A DNA stretch of 64,000 nt from Luteococcus sp048595755 (GTDB lineage Bacteria > Actinomycetota > Actinomycetes > Propionibacteriales > Propionibacteriaceae): assembly GCF_048595755.1 (NCBI RefSeq), contig NZ_CP184360.1, positions 1,302,001-1,366,000 on the forward strand, in the 5' to 3' direction. The notes under the pieces are model-generated. The model had not been told where the DNA came from. It saw only the letters and a list, made by a program, of their open reading frames with translations, and ran no database searches. This document shows, one piece after another, positions 7,657 through 16,351 of the stretch (position 1 is the stretch's first letter; each line of letters starts with the position of its first letter). The position numbers and the translations under genes are program-made.

Positions 7657-8664
7657 TCAGGTGGTGCTGCCCTCCACCAGTTCCACCGGGAACTCGATGG
7701 CTTCGCGGGCTTCCTGGGGTGGAAGGTTCCCCTGTTCCCGCTGTTCGATCTGGCGCAGTAGCTCGTCGACGGCGGTGCGGCAGATCTGCTCGATCGGCTG
7801 CCGCAGCGTGGTCAGGCCGGGCAGGGCGCGGTGCACCGCCATGGTGCCGTCGAAGCCGATCACCTTGAGCTCATCGGGCACGCTGCGCCCGGTCCGTCGG
7901 GCCCAGTCCAGCACGCTGCCGGCCAGCAGGTCGTCGGTGGCGAAGACCGCATCGAAGCCTTCCCCGAGCTGGTTGAGCTGAGCCTCCATGGTCTGGGTGC
8001 GTTCGGGTTCCGGCAGGTGGAAGTCGACGGTCACGAGCAGCGGTTCGATGCCGCGGCGGCCCAGCACCTCGCGAAAACCCCGTTCCCGCAGGTTTCGGGA
8101 ATGGGAGCGTGAGGTCACCAAGGCCGGGCGGGTCGAGCCGCGCTCCAGCAGCAGCTCGGCCGCCATCCGTCCGCCCTGCTCATTGCCGCTTCGCACGTTG
8201 GGGATGTGGGCGGCCAGTTCGCGGTCGATGGTGACCACCGGTTGCCGCAGGTTCGAGTAGGCCTCCACCGGGTCGTTGTGGGCGCCGGAGATGATCCCGT
8301 CCACGCGGTTGGAGACCAGCAGGTCGAGCAGTTCGCGTTCCCGATCTGCGCGCCCGAAGCTGTTGCACAACAGCACCTGGTAGCCGTGCTCGGCCAGTGC
8401 CTCGTCGACCTTCACCGCCACCTCGCCGAAGAAGGGCAGTGCGGTGCTGGGCAGCACCAGCCCGACGGTGTGGCTGCGGTGCCCCAGCAGTGAGCGTGCC
8501 AGCTGGTTGGGGCGGTAGTTCAGTTCCTCGATGGCGCGGGCGACGTTGTCGCGGGTCTTCTGGCTCAGGTAGCCACGGTTGTTGAGGACACGCGAGACGG
8601 TGGTCACCGAGACGCCGGCGCGCTCGGCGACCTCGGCCAGGCGTGGTTCTCGTTGCGGATTCAT
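7657..8664 (-). CDS. LacI-family transcriptional regulator of the sucrose locus
   Basis: A 335-residue repressor. The N-terminal helix-turn-helix (LAEVAERAGVSVTTVSRVLN, residues 9-28) is canonical LacI, followed by a hinge helix (about 45-60) and a periplasmic-binding-protein-like sensor domain. The ATG at 8664 is chosen because GGGAAGGGGG lies just upstream; an ATG at 8685 has no such site. It is convergent with the PTS gene, whose promoter region carries two LacI-type palindromes. The gene probably senses a sucrose-derived sugar or sugar phosphate. Local control is inferred from position and operator symmetry. Confidence 0.9.
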   Translation of the reverse strand: MNPQREPRLAEVAERAGVSVTTVSRVLNNRGYLSQKTRDNVARAIEELNYRPNQLARSLLGHRSHTVGLVLPSTALPFFGEVAVKVDEALAEHGYQVLLCNSFGRADRERELLDLLVSNRVDGIISGAHNDPVEAYSNLRQPVVTIDRELAAHIPNVRSGNEQGGRMAAELLLERGSTRPALVTSRSHSRNLRERGFREVLGRRGIEPLLVTVDFHLPEPERTQTMEAQLNQLGEGFDAVFATDDLLAGSVLDWARRTGRSVPDELKVIGFDGTMAVHRALPGLTTLRQPIEQICRTAVDELLRQIEQREQGNLPPQEAREAIEFPVELVEGSTT

Positions 8665-8887
8665 GATGCCCCCTTCCCGGAACATCCTGCCCCAGTCACC
8701 GGCATGAGTGCGTCAAGGCAGCAGCGGCGCGCTCGGGTGTGGCGTGGAACTTCCTTGTCCACAAGACTTCCTGCCGGGGAAGGGGAATTTTGCGCCATCC
8801 AGGGTGCGTTGTACGGTCTGAGGCGCACAATGCAGCTGCGCGTGTGCGCCTGTGATCCAAAGCGCACCGAGGACGGAAGGAACCGCC

Positions 8888-8995
8888 GTGGGCACCCAGC
8901 GTGACACCATGACCACCCGGCACGCCGCTGTTGGCATGCCGATGGACATGTGCCATCCGCTGTGCCGCTGCCCCGAGCGCTGCGCCTGTCACTGA
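8888..8995 (+). CDS. Cysteine-rich leader peptide upstream of the thiosulfate transporter
   Basis: A 35-codon reading frame starts at GTG 8888, six bases after a strong GGAAGGA. The last 14 residues are CHPLCRCPERCACH, five cysteines in all, immediately before the stop. Actinobacterial genes for sulfur assimilation are often led by short peptides with clustered Cys codons; ribosome stalling on these when charged Cys-tRNA is scarce switches on the downstream gene (cysteine attenuation, shown in mycobacteria). Here a GC-rich hairpin (9012-9036) follows the stop by 16 nt and the tsuA-like gene begins at 9259. The peptide probably has no other function. Confidence 0.75.
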   Translation: MGTQRDTMTTRHAAVGMPMDMCHPLCRCPERCACH

Positions 8996-9011
8996 CCCGC
9001 TGGTCCTCGTC

Positions 9012-9036
9012 ACCCTCGTCGACGCGTCGCGAGGGT
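9012..9036 (+). promoter_or_regulatory. Attenuator-like hairpin after the Cys leader
   Basis: ACCCTCG (9012-9018) pairs with CGAGGGT (9030-9036), and the space between holds the perfect palindrome CGACGCGTCG (9020-9029). The strong hairpin begins 16 nt after the leader-peptide stop, where a stalled or released ribosome would alter folding. It could be the attenuator or anti-attenuator stem. There is no T run after it. Confidence 0.5.
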
Positions 9037-9052
9037 TGATGCGCCGCGGCCT

Positions 9053-9142
9053 GCCCTGACTCCTCCGGCCCTGACTCCTCCGGCCCTGAGCCAATCGGCC
9101 CTGAGTTAATCGGCACTGAGTTAATCGGCACTGAGCCCATCG
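9053..9142. repeat. Six tandem 15-bp repeats in the tsuA leader
   Basis: Six head-to-tail copies of a 15-bp unit, GCCCTGACTCCTCCG at the left drifting to GCACTGAGCCCATCG at the right, with no spacers. The block lies in untranslated DNA between the cysteine leader peptide and the transporter gene. Copies 1 and 2 are identical, so it has expanded recently. Confidence 0.85.
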
Positions 9143-9258
9143 GCACGGCCCCGCCCTCATCCGGGCACCACCTACCTCCCACGCCCCGATCATCGAGGCG
9201 TCGAGCCACGTCCCCAGCACCGTGCGGGGCGTTCGTCACCCCCTTCAGAAGGATCATC

Positions 9259-10320
9259 ATGATCATCACCGGACTACTCCTTGGCGTCATCTTCGGCTTC
9301 GTGCTGCAGCGTGGCCGCTTCTGCGTCACCGGCGCCTTCCGCGACGTGTGGATCGCCCACAAGACGCGCTGGATGGTCGCCTTCCTCGTCACCATCGCCG
9401 TGCAGGCAGTCGGCGTCGCCGCGCTGCAGAGCGCCGGCATCATCACCCTCAGCTTCGACAACCTGCCGTGGCTGGCCGTCATCGTCGGATCCCTGATCTT
9501 CGGCGTCTCCATCGTCGCCGCGGGTGGTTGCGCCACCGGCACCTGGTACCGCGCCGGTGAGGGACTGGTCGGTTCCTGGATCGCGCTGGTCGGTTACGCC
9601 GCCGGTGCCGCCATCATGAAGTACGGCGCCCTCAAGCCCGTCAACGAGGCGGTGCGCAGCGTCACCGTCCCCGTCACCACGATCCACGACGCCCTGGGCA
9701 TCTCCAGCTGGGTGCTGGTGGGCCTGCTGGTGGCGGGCACCGCCTACCTGGTGCGACGCGAACTGCAGCGTTCCACCACCCCGATGGCCACCCTGCCGCC
9801 CGAGAAGACCGGCCTGGCCCACGTCCTGTTCGAGAAGCGCTGGCACCCCTTCGTCACCGGCGCCATCATCGGCCTGATCGCCATTGCCGCCTACCCGCTG
9901 AGCTTCGCCTCCGGCCGCGAATCCGGCCTGGGCATCACCACCCCGTCGGCCAATCTCACCAGCTTCCTGGTGACCGGCAATGCCGAGCGCATCGACTGGG
10001 GCGTGCTGCTGGTGCTGGGCATCCTGGTGGGCTCCTTCATCGCCGCCAAGGCCTCGGGTGAGTTCAAGGTGCGCGTGCCTGACGCCACCATCGTGCTGCG
10101 TTCCGTCTTCGGCGGACTGGGCATGGGCGTCGGCGCTGCGTGGGCCGGCGGCTGCACCATCGGCAACTCGATGGTGGAGAGCTCGCAGTTCACCTTCCAG
10201 GGCTGGCTGGCCTTCGGCTTCACCCTGCTGGGCGTCGGCATCGGGGCCAAGCTCTTCCTGCCCGCCAAGCGCACCCCGTCCACCACGAGCCGCCCGAGCT
10301 CGGTGCCGGTGCCGGCCTGA
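9259..10320 (+). CDS. YeeE/YedE-family thiosulfate transporter (TsuA-like)
   Basis: A 353-residue polytopic membrane protein of the YeeE/YedE sulfur-transport family, which imports thiosulfate as a sulfur source. Three conserved cysteines on the substrate path are present in the expected motifs: GRFCVTG (C22), AGGCATGTWYR (C91) and AGGCTIGNS (C299), closely matching the residue spacing of characterised TsuA. About nine to ten hydrophobic segments are evident; the C-terminal tail is Pro/Ser-rich. AGAAGGA lies nine bases before the ATG. The next gene is a TusA-like sulfur carrier, the usual TsuB partner. Expression is probably governed by the Cys leader peptide at 8888. Confidence 0.9.
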   Translation: MIITGLLLGVIFGFVLQRGRFCVTGAFRDVWIAHKTRWMVAFLVTIAVQAVGVAALQSAGIITLSFDNLPWLAVIVGSLIFGVSIVAAGGCATGTWYRAGEGLVGSWIALVGYAAGAAIMKYGALKPVNEAVRSVTVPVTTIHDALGISSWVLVGLLVAGTAYLVRRELQRSTTPMATLPPEKTGLAHVLFEKRWHPFVTGAIIGLIAIAAYPLSFASGRESGLGITTPSANLTSFLVTGNAERIDWGVLLVLGILVGSFIAAKASGEFKVRVPDATIVLRSVFGGLGMGVGAAWAGGCTIGNSMVESSQFTFQGWLAFGFTLLGVGIGAKLFLPAKRTPSTTSRPSSVPVPA

Positions 10321-10369
10321 GCCACCCGTCCCTGATCCGCGCAACAAGCGTGATCCGTTCAACAAGAAC

Positions 10370-10405
10370 CCTGAGCAACCAACACAACCTGAGCAACCAA
10401 CACAA
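10370..10405. repeat. Two tandem 18-bp repeats before the tusA-like gene
   Basis: Two perfect copies of CCTGAGCAACCAACACAA lie in the 96-bp gap between the transporter and the sulfur-carrier gene; the second merges into the ribosome site AAGGAG. The unstructured, AC-rich sequence may keep the initiation region open. Confidence 0.85.
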
Positions 10406-10416
10406 GGAGAAATGAC

Positions 10417-10647
10417 ATGGCCAAGCATGTTCTGGAAACCGTCGGAGAGGTCTGCCCCTTCCCGCTGATCGAGGCCAAGAAGGCCATCGCCGAGCTGCCC
10501 GTCGGCGACGAGCTGGTGATCAACTTCGACTGCACCCAGGCCACCGAGTCCATCCCCGAATGGGCCGCCGAGTCCGGCTACCCGGTGACCGAGTTCAAGA
10601 AGGCCCCCGACTTCGGCTGGGTCATCACGGTGCAGAAGGCCCACTGA
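10417..10647 (+). CDS. TusA/SirA-family sulfur carrier (TsuB-like)
   Basis: A 76-residue cytoplasmic protein with the TusA signature CPFP (C13), the cysteine that carries sulfur as persulfide or S-sulfo intermediate. TsuB-type proteins accept thiosulfate delivered by TsuA and pass the sulfur into assimilation. Length and fold pattern (beta-alpha-beta-alpha-beta-beta) match the family. AAGGAG precedes the ATG by seven bases. It follows the transporter by 96 bp and is followed by a strong terminator, so the two form one leader-controlled unit. Confidence 0.92.
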   Translation: MAKHVLETVGEVCPFPLIEAKKAIAELPVGDELVINFDCTQATESIPEWAAESGYPVTEFKKAPDFGWVITVQKAH

Positions 10648-10660
10648 CCTTCCCGCACAC

Positions 10661-10705
10661 GCGACGGCGGCCGCTCCCAGATTTGCTGGGGGCGGCCGCC
10701 GTCGC
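10661..10705. terminator. Terminator after the thiosulfate locus
   Basis: Fourteen-base perfect arms (10661-10674 and 10692-10705, GCGACGGCGGCCGC and its complement), extended inward by CCCAG/CTGGG around a small A/T loop. It lies 13 nt after the tusA-like stop. Confidence 0.75.
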
Positions 10706-10751
10706 ATGCGTGCCAGGGGCACTCGGGCTCAGGACGGGCCCGTCCACCAGA

Positions 10752-10815
10752 GCCGCTCGGGTTCTCGTGATCCGCTCGTGTTGCAACCCACGCGGATCGC
10801 AGGAACCCGAGCGGC
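10752..10815. repeat. Palindromic extragenic repeat, family A, copy 1
   Basis: A 64-bp layered palindrome: outer arms GCCGCTCGGGTTC / GAACCCGAGCGGC, middle arms GATCCGC / GCGGATC, and a GTTGCAAC core. It lies between the convergent tusA-like and lacZ genes. Related sequences occur at 25590-25628 and 32538-32640, also next to gene ends. Confidence 0.75.
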
Positions 10816-10830
10816 CTGCGGATCCCCCGG

Positions 10831-13818
10831 TCAGATCCCGGTGAAGGCGAAGCGGAAGACGAGCTCCTGCCCCGACGGAAGGCAGAACTCCGGGTGCGTC
10901 CGCGAGCCCCACGAGTCGTCGCCGCCCACGCCGCGCCGCATCAGCGCGGGCCGCAACACCGTCTTGGTGACGGGTGGCAGCTCGTGCGGATGGGCAGCGG
11001 CCTCGATCTCCTGCGGAGTCCACGGCAAGGCGCTGAAGTCCATCCCACCAGCGCATTCGACGCGCAGGCCGTGGCCTGCGTCATCGGTGACCTCGGCCCA
11101 GCGCACACCGGTGTGGTTTCCGGACTCCTGTGGCTTCAGGTAGGGCGTCAATTGGTCGGCGACCTGGGCCTCCCAGCGGCCCAGTCGGGCGGATCCCCGT
11201 CGGTCGACGTAGCACTCGTGCGGGCCCTCCCCGTACCAGGCCAGCCGTCCGAACTGGGGTGGCAGCACCAGCTGCATCCCGAACTCCGGCATGTCCGCCA
11301 ACCCCTCGCCGGGTTTCGCGGTGCAGGTCACCTCGACCCGCCCCGCGCCGTCCACCTCGTAGGCCACCGTGCAGTGGCTGACGGGGGCGGTGGGCAGCGT
11401 GTAGCGGTAGCTGACGCGCACCGCGTTCTCCAGCTGCTCCACCTGCGGGTCCCGATCGCCTTCGGCAAGGTGTGCGTACAGGCTTGCCAGCAACCACTGC
11501 CCGTCGAGGGCGCCCATGTTCCAGCCGCGCTCGTTGGAGGTGGGGGCATGCCAGAAGTTGGGCTTGGGCACCTGCTGCAGCAGCTCACGGCCGTCGCGAC
11601 GGTAGGAAACCAGCCCGCCGTGGATTCGGGAGAAGAGCAGTTCGAAGCCCGGTCCGTTGACGCCGTAGTTGTGAATGCCGCGGACGAGTTCCGGTGCCGG
11701 AGCTGGCGTCGGCGCGGGCACCTCACCCACCGTGAAGACGCCCTGCTCACTGGCCACCTCGTGCCCGGCCTGCGCCCAGCTGGTCTTCTCGCGGAGTCGG
11801 AAGCTGACGTCGACGCTGTACTCGCCCGGCTCGGTGGGCAGGGCGAAGGGCAGCTCGACGCGACCCCGTTCACCGGCCGCGACGTCGGTGGACACCGTTT
11901 CCTGGTGGATCTCCATGCCATCGCGGCCCAGGGTCACCACGCAGTCGTAGGCCGACGAAGGCGTGGTCAGATGCCGGTTGTGCACCTCGAAGCCGGTCTG
12001 GTCCACGGCCAGTGCCAGCGGTCGGTAGAGGTACTTGGCCTCGGCCAGTTTCGGGGTGGGGGTGTGGTCGGCGAAGAGCAGGCCGTTGCCGCAGAAGTCC
12101 CCGTCGTGCGGGCGTTCCCCGCAGTCACCGCCATAGGCCCACCACCGGGTGCCGTCGTCGGCGGTCTGGGCGATCGCCTGGTCTGCGAAGTCCCAGATGA
12201 AGCCGCCCTGGAAGAGCTCGTCGCGGTGGGCCAACTCGACGTACTTCTCCACAGCACCGAAGGAGTTGCCCATCGCATGCGCGTACTCGCACAGGATGAA
12301 GGGCTTGTCGCGGTGTGCCTTGAGGTGCTCCTCGACGGTGGCGGCGGGGGTGTACATCTGGCTGGTGACGTCGGTGGTCTGGGGCAAGCGCGGGTCCCAG
12401 TGGACGCCTTCGTAGTGCACGGGTCGGCTGTCGAGGGCGCGGAAGCGGTTGGCGACCGCCAGCAGGTTGGAGCCGCCGAAGGACTCGTTGCCACAGGACC
12501 ACATCACGATGCTGGGGTGGTTCTTGTCGCGCTGCAGCATGTTGTCGGCGCGGTCGATCAGTACCGGAAGCCACGTCGGGTCGTCGCCGGGCACGGCCCC
12601 TTCCACGGTGCGGTCGCCGTGGATGATCTCGTCCCACAGGCCGTGGGTCTCCAGGTTCATCTCGTCGATCACCATCAAGCCGTAGCGGTCGCACAGCTCG
12701 TAGAACCACGAGTTGTTGGGGTAGTGGCTCGTGCGTACGGCATTGACATTGTTCTGCTTGAGCAGCACCAGGTCGGCTTCGGTCTCCTCGCGGCTCACCA
12801 CGCGGCCATTGGGGCCGAACTCGTGCCGGTTGACGCCATTGAAGACCACGCGCTTGCCGTTCAGCTTGAAGACGCCGTCCTCGAGGGCGAAGCGTCGGAT
12901 GCCCACCTCCTGGCGGATCACCTCGGTCAGCTCACCGGCTCCGTCCAGTACCTCGATCACCAGCGGGTACAGGTACGGGTCCTCGGGGCTCCACAGGCGT
13001 GGGTCGTCCAGCTCCACGGTCAGGTCTCCGTCGACCTCCCGGAGCGGGCGGCCATCCAGCTGGGCGTTGATCCTCCCCTCACCGCTCAGCGAGGTCGTCA
13101 GTCGGACCGTGGCATGCATCAGGTCTGGGGACAGTTCGACACCCACCCGTAGGTCCTCCACGTGGGCGCGCGGGCGGCGTCGCAGCTCGACGTCACGGAA
13201 GAGCCCGCTGAATCGGTAGAAGTCCTGGTCTTCCAGCCACGAACCGCTGGTCCACGTGAAGACCTGGGCCACGAGCAGGTTCTCACCGTCGGCCACGACA
13301 CCGGTCAGGTCGAATTCCGAGGGGGTGAAGGAGTCGGCCGCATAACCGATCCACTGGCCATTGCACCACAGCGCGACGGCCGATTCGGCCCCGTGGAAGA
13401 CCACCGACAACCGCTCACCCTCGGCCAGCGGCTTCTCCAATGTGAAGCGACGCCGGTAGGTGGCCACCGGGTTGTGACGGGTGGGGATCTGCCCGGGCGC
13501 GATCTGTTCGTGCCCATCCCACGGGTGCTGGTGGTTCACGTACTGCGGTTGACCGTAGCCCTGCAGTTGGATGTGCCCGGGCACGGTGATGTCATTCCAG
13601 CCCTGGTCATCCAGTTGCGGCTCTTCGAAGCCAACCGGCAGTAGGGAATGGTTGACGGCATGGTGGAACTTCCATGTGCCGTTCAGGCTGTGCACGAAGC
13701 TGCTGGTTCCCGTGGCCAGCTCAGCATGACTGGCGAACCAACGGTGGTCCGAATGGGCGGGCAGACGCTTGTCCGCGAAGTACTTGGGGTCCGCCAAATG
13801 TGTGGGGTCGAGATTCAT
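10831..13818 (-). CDS. lacZ: Beta-galactosidase, GH2
   Basis: A 995-residue cytoplasmic LacZ-type enzyme that hydrolyses terminal beta-galactosides. The family layout is complete: jelly-roll sugar-binding domain (about 30-215), Ig-like domains, TIM barrel (about 325-620) with acid/base E445 in WSCGNESFGG and nucleophile E511 in ILCEYAHAMGN, and the C-terminal beta-sandwich (bgal small chain, about 720-995). The start at 13818 is chosen because AGGAG lies seven bases upstream; the open frame extends further, into the ROK gene, without a site. It is the last gene of the ABC-transporter/ROK unit, 41 bp after the regulator, so it acts on galactosides brought in by that transporter. Confidence 0.95.
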   Translation of the reverse strand: MNLDPTHLADPKYFADKRLPAHSDHRWFASHAELATGTSSFVHSLNGTWKFHHAVNHSLLPVGFEEPQLDDQGWNDITVPGHIQLQGYGQPQYVNHQHPWDGHEQIAPGQIPTRHNPVATYRRRFTLEKPLAEGERLSVVFHGAESAVALWCNGQWIGYAADSFTPSEFDLTGVVADGENLLVAQVFTWTSGSWLEDQDFYRFSGLFRDVELRRRPRAHVEDLRVGVELSPDLMHATVRLTTSLSGEGRINAQLDGRPLREVDGDLTVELDDPRLWSPEDPYLYPLVIEVLDGAGELTEVIRQEVGIRRFALEDGVFKLNGKRVVFNGVNRHEFGPNGRVVSREETEADLVLLKQNNVNAVRTSHYPNNSWFYELCDRYGLMVIDEMNLETHGLWDEIIHGDRTVEGAVPGDDPTWLPVLIDRADNMLQRDKNHPSIVMWSCGNESFGGSNLLAVANRFRALDSRPVHYEGVHWDPRLPQTTDVTSQMYTPAATVEEHLKAHRDKPFILCEYAHAMGNSFGAVEKYVELAHRDELFQGGFIWDFADQAIAQTADDGTRWWAYGGDCGERPHDGDFCGNGLLFADHTPTPKLAEAKYLYRPLALAVDQTGFEVHNRHLTTPSSAYDCVVTLGRDGMEIHQETVSTDVAAGERGRVELPFALPTEPGEYSVDVSFRLREKTSWAQAGHEVASEQGVFTVGEVPAPTPAPAPELVRGIHNYGVNGPGFELLFSRIHGGLVSYRRDGRELLQQVPKPNFWHAPTSNERGWNMGALDGQWLLASLYAHLAEGDRDPQVEQLENAVRVSYRYTLPTAPVSHCTVAYEVDGAGRVEVTCTAKPGEGLADMPEFGMQLVLPPQFGRLAWYGEGPHECYVDRRGSARLGRWEAQVADQLTPYLKPQESGNHTGVRWAEVTDDAGHGLRVECAGGMDFSALPWTPQEIEAAAHPHELPPVTKTVLRPALMRRGVGGDDSWGSRTHPEFCLPSGQELVFRFAFTGI

Positions 13819-13859
13819 GGCACGTCTCCTGTGTGGTTCTGGCGGGCCGATGACAGAGG

Positions 13860-14951
13860 TCATTCCCGCGGTGTCATGTAGGCCCTGATCGCCATGGCGG
13901 CTGATCCGCGGGCCCATTCGTCAAAGCCCAAGGACTCGATTCCGAGGCGATCGTGGGGCAGGCGTGCGTAGCGTGCGATGCCTTCGTGCAGGGCCCGCTC
14001 GTGGTTCTCCAGAAGTACCGCCCCTTCTCCGGAGATGAGGACCCGTTCGGGGGCCGTGAAGAGGCAGACCTGCCCCACCAACTGGCCGATGGCCCGCGCG
14101 ACGTCGTCCAGGATCACCTGGATGCGTGGCTCATGGACCAACTCAGGCAGGTCGCAGACGCTGAGGTCACGACCCAGCGCGTGCGAGGCGCGCTGTTCGA
14201 TGGTCTCGGTGACGGCCACGTCGCGCAGCCGTCGCCCGTCGTCCAGGGTGACGTCGCCCACACGCCCTGCGGCACCGCCGAGCCCGGTCACCAGCTCGTC
14301 CCCGCAGACCAGGCCCACGCCGACGCCGGCTCCCAGAGTGGCAACTGCGAAGTCGGTGACGCCGCGCCCGAAGCCGAACCAGTGCTCGGCAAGGGTGAAG
14401 GCGTGCACGTCGTTGGCGACGACGGTGTCCAGCCCGGTGGTCTGCTCGAGGATCTCGCCGAAGGGGGTCGACGGCCAGCCCAGGAAGGAGACGCGGTTGA
14501 TGGTGCCGTCGCTGCCGACATTCGCGCCCAGGCTGACGCCCAGACCCGCCGGGTGCCAGTCCTGCTGCCAGCCCTGGGCCAGTTCGGCGAGGGCATCCGC
14601 GGCCTCCTGCGGGGTGGGGAAGGGGCGTTGCACGACCGCGCTGTCCACCACCGATCCCTTCAGGTCGGTGACCACGGCATAGAGGGCATCCGCCACGAAC
14701 TTGGCGCCGATGACGTGCGTGCTGGCCGCATTCACCTCCAGCGGCACCGACGGGCGGCCACTGACCTGCTGGGCGACCGGCTCGCACTCCACCAGCAGTC
14801 CACGCGAGACCAAGGGCTTGGTGAGCCGCGTCAGGCTGGGGGCGGAGAGTCCCAGCAACTGACGCAGCTCTGCCCTCGACACGGGGCCGTGGCGCAGCAC
14901 CGCCAGGGCCACGCGCTGCGTGGTGGAGTCGAGCCCTGCGAAGTCGTTCAC
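13860..14951 (-). CDS. ROK-family transcriptional repressor
   Basis: A 363-residue NagC/XylR-type regulator. A MarR-like winged helix at the N-terminus (about 8-65, RAELRQLLGLSAPSLTRL) is joined to a ROK sugar-kinase-like domain (about 80-350) with a glycine-rich stretch (LGAGVGVGLVCG). ROK repressors bind AT-rich imperfect palindromes and release DNA on binding a sugar. The gene sits between the binding-lipoprotein gene (11 bp away) and lacZ. The 21-bp quasi-palindromes at 18275-18295 and 20541-20561, upstream of this unit and of the alpha-galactosidase, are its likely operators. A functional sugar kinase is less likely given the intact DNA-binding domain. Confidence 0.9.
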   Translation of the reverse strand: MNDFAGLDSTTQRVALAVLRHGPVSRAELRQLLGLSAPSLTRLTKPLVSRGLLVECEPVAQQVSGRPSVPLEVNAASTHVIGAKFVADALYAVVTDLKGSVVDSAVVQRPFPTPQEAADALAELAQGWQQDWHPAGLGVSLGANVGSDGTINRVSFLGWPSTPFGEILEQTTGLDTVVANDVHAFTLAEHWFGFGRGVTDFAVATLGAGVGVGLVCGDELVTGLGGAAGRVGDVTLDDGRRLRDVAVTETIEQRASHALGRDLSVCDLPELVHEPRIQVILDDVARAIGQLVGQVCLFTAPERVLISGEGAVLLENHERALHEGIARYARLPHDRLGIESLGFDEWARGSAAMAIRAYMTPRE

Positions 14952-14961
14952 CCGGCAGACC

Positions 14962-16341
14962 CTACTTCGCCGTGATCTCGAACAACTTGTTCAGCTGGTC
15001 GTTCAGGTCGGTCAGGTCGGAGGCCTTGCGGGACCCGATGTACTGCGCATCGAATTCCGGCACGGTCAGTGCGGTGAGGTCGGCGGCATTCTGCACCACG
15101 GGCTGCAGCTGCGTGGTGCCGTCGGCGATGTGCTGGGTGAACGGTGTCACGTCCAGCCCTGCCTTGCGACGCACCTCGATCGACTTCTTCGTGCCGCTCG
15201 CGCGAGCGGGGAAGACCACCCCCGCCTCACCGATCATGTTCTGGCACTCCTCGCCGGCCATGTAGGCAACCCACTTGGCGGCACCTTCCGGGTTGTCGCT
15301 GAAGCGGGTGACCGAGTCGGCCAGCCCATTGAGCGGGGTGGATCGTTTGCCATTGGGGCCGACGGGGGTCGGTGCCAGGGCCAGGTCCACGTTCTCCAGG
15401 CTCTTGAAGCTGGAGATCATCCACGACCCATTCATCGCCAGGGCTGCGCGCCCGGCGGCGAACTGGGCCTGGCTACCGGAGTTCTTCCCGAAGGTCGAGT
15501 ACTTGGGCATGTAGCCCTTCTCGGCCAGGCCGTAATACCACGCGACGGTCTTCTGGTAGGTCGGGTCGTCGAAGCGGAAGTGGGTGCCCCACGGGTTCTT
15601 GTCGGTGGGCTCCCAGTCATGGGTGCCGGCATAGGGGGCCCACTGGGTCTGGCCGAAGTTGCCGCCGCCCGAGCCGTCGCTGGCCAGGCCGAAGATCTTC
15701 ACCCGGTTCTTGTCGAAACCGGGTTCGTCGCCACGCCGTCCCTTCTCGTCGACGGTGAGGTGGGCGATCACCTTCTCGAAACTGCCCCCGTCCTCGGGAT
15801 TCCAGGTCATGCTGGCGAGCTGCTCGTCGGTGATTCCCGCCTTGCGGGTCAGGTTGCGGTCGTAGAAGTACGCGATGGTGTCCCAGTCCTTGGGGGCGCC
15901 GTAGCGCTTGCCGTCCTGGCCGATCCACAGATCGCCCAGACCGGCCTGGTAGTCCTTCGACTCGATGCCCTTGGTGGGCTCGAGCTCGTCGAGTGGCAGC
16001 AGCACCCCCAGATCGACGAACTGTGCGTACTTGCCCAGGTGGTTGGTGAACACATCGGGTGCCTGGTCGGCGATGAAGCCGGCAGTCAGCTTGCTCCAGT
16101 AGTCGTCCCAGCCCAGTTGGGTGATCTTCACCTTCAGCTCGGGATTCTCCTTCTGGAAGGCGTCGGCGCACTGCTGGTAACCGGGTTGCTGGGCGGAGTC
16201 CCAGAGCCAGTAGTCGATCACATTCGACGCACTGCTGCCCTGGTCGTCCTGCGGTTTGCTGCACGCCGACAGGGAAAGGCCCATTGCAGTGGCGGCCGCG
16301 AGCACGGCCGTGGTGATTCGGGTGGAGAGTGGCTTGGTCAT
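14962..16341 (-). CDS. Sugar ABC transporter substrate-binding lipoprotein
   Basis: A 459-residue extracellular solute-binding protein, family 1. Signal peptide with a lipobox LSAC at about 24-27 makes it a lipoprotein anchored outside the membrane. The mature part has the two-lobed pattern of oligosaccharide binders (for example YFYDRNLT, NGSWMISSF, FPARASGTKKS). It hands substrate to the two permeases encoded immediately upstream. No MsmK/MalK-type ATPase gene is present in the cluster, so a shared ATPase elsewhere must energise it, as is usual for this family. Position beside alpha- and beta-galactosidases suggests galacto-oligosaccharides such as raffinose, melibiose or lactose. Confidence 0.9.
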   Translation of the reverse strand: MTKPLSTRITTAVLAAATAMGLSLSACSKPQDDQGSSASNVIDYWLWDSAQQPGYQQCADAFQKENPELKVKITQLGWDDYWSKLTAGFIADQAPDVFTNHLGKYAQFVDLGVLLPLDELEPTKGIESKDYQAGLGDLWIGQDGKRYGAPKDWDTIAYFYDRNLTRKAGITDEQLASMTWNPEDGGSFEKVIAHLTVDEKGRRGDEPGFDKNRVKIFGLASDGSGGGNFGQTQWAPYAGTHDWEPTDKNPWGTHFRFDDPTYQKTVAWYYGLAEKGYMPKYSTFGKNSGSQAQFAAGRAALAMNGSWMISSFKSLENVDLALAPTPVGPNGKRSTPLNGLADSVTRFSDNPEGAAKWVAYMAGEECQNMIGEAGVVFPARASGTKKSIEVRRKAGLDVTPFTQHIADGTTQLQPVVQNAADLTALTVPEFDAQYIGSRKASDLTDLNDQLNKLFEITAK

Positions 16342-16351
16342 CGTGGCAACC

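Noticed and set aside
9053..9142. Possible CRISPR array
   Set aside because: Units are head to tail with no spacers, and no cas genes are present.
8661..9542. Minus-strand frame encoding SVPINSVPINSGPIG-like repeats over the tandem-repeat block
   Set aside because: The repeat period of 15 keeps any frame open. The frame runs over the transporter start and has no ribosome site, so the array is better seen as a leader repeat.
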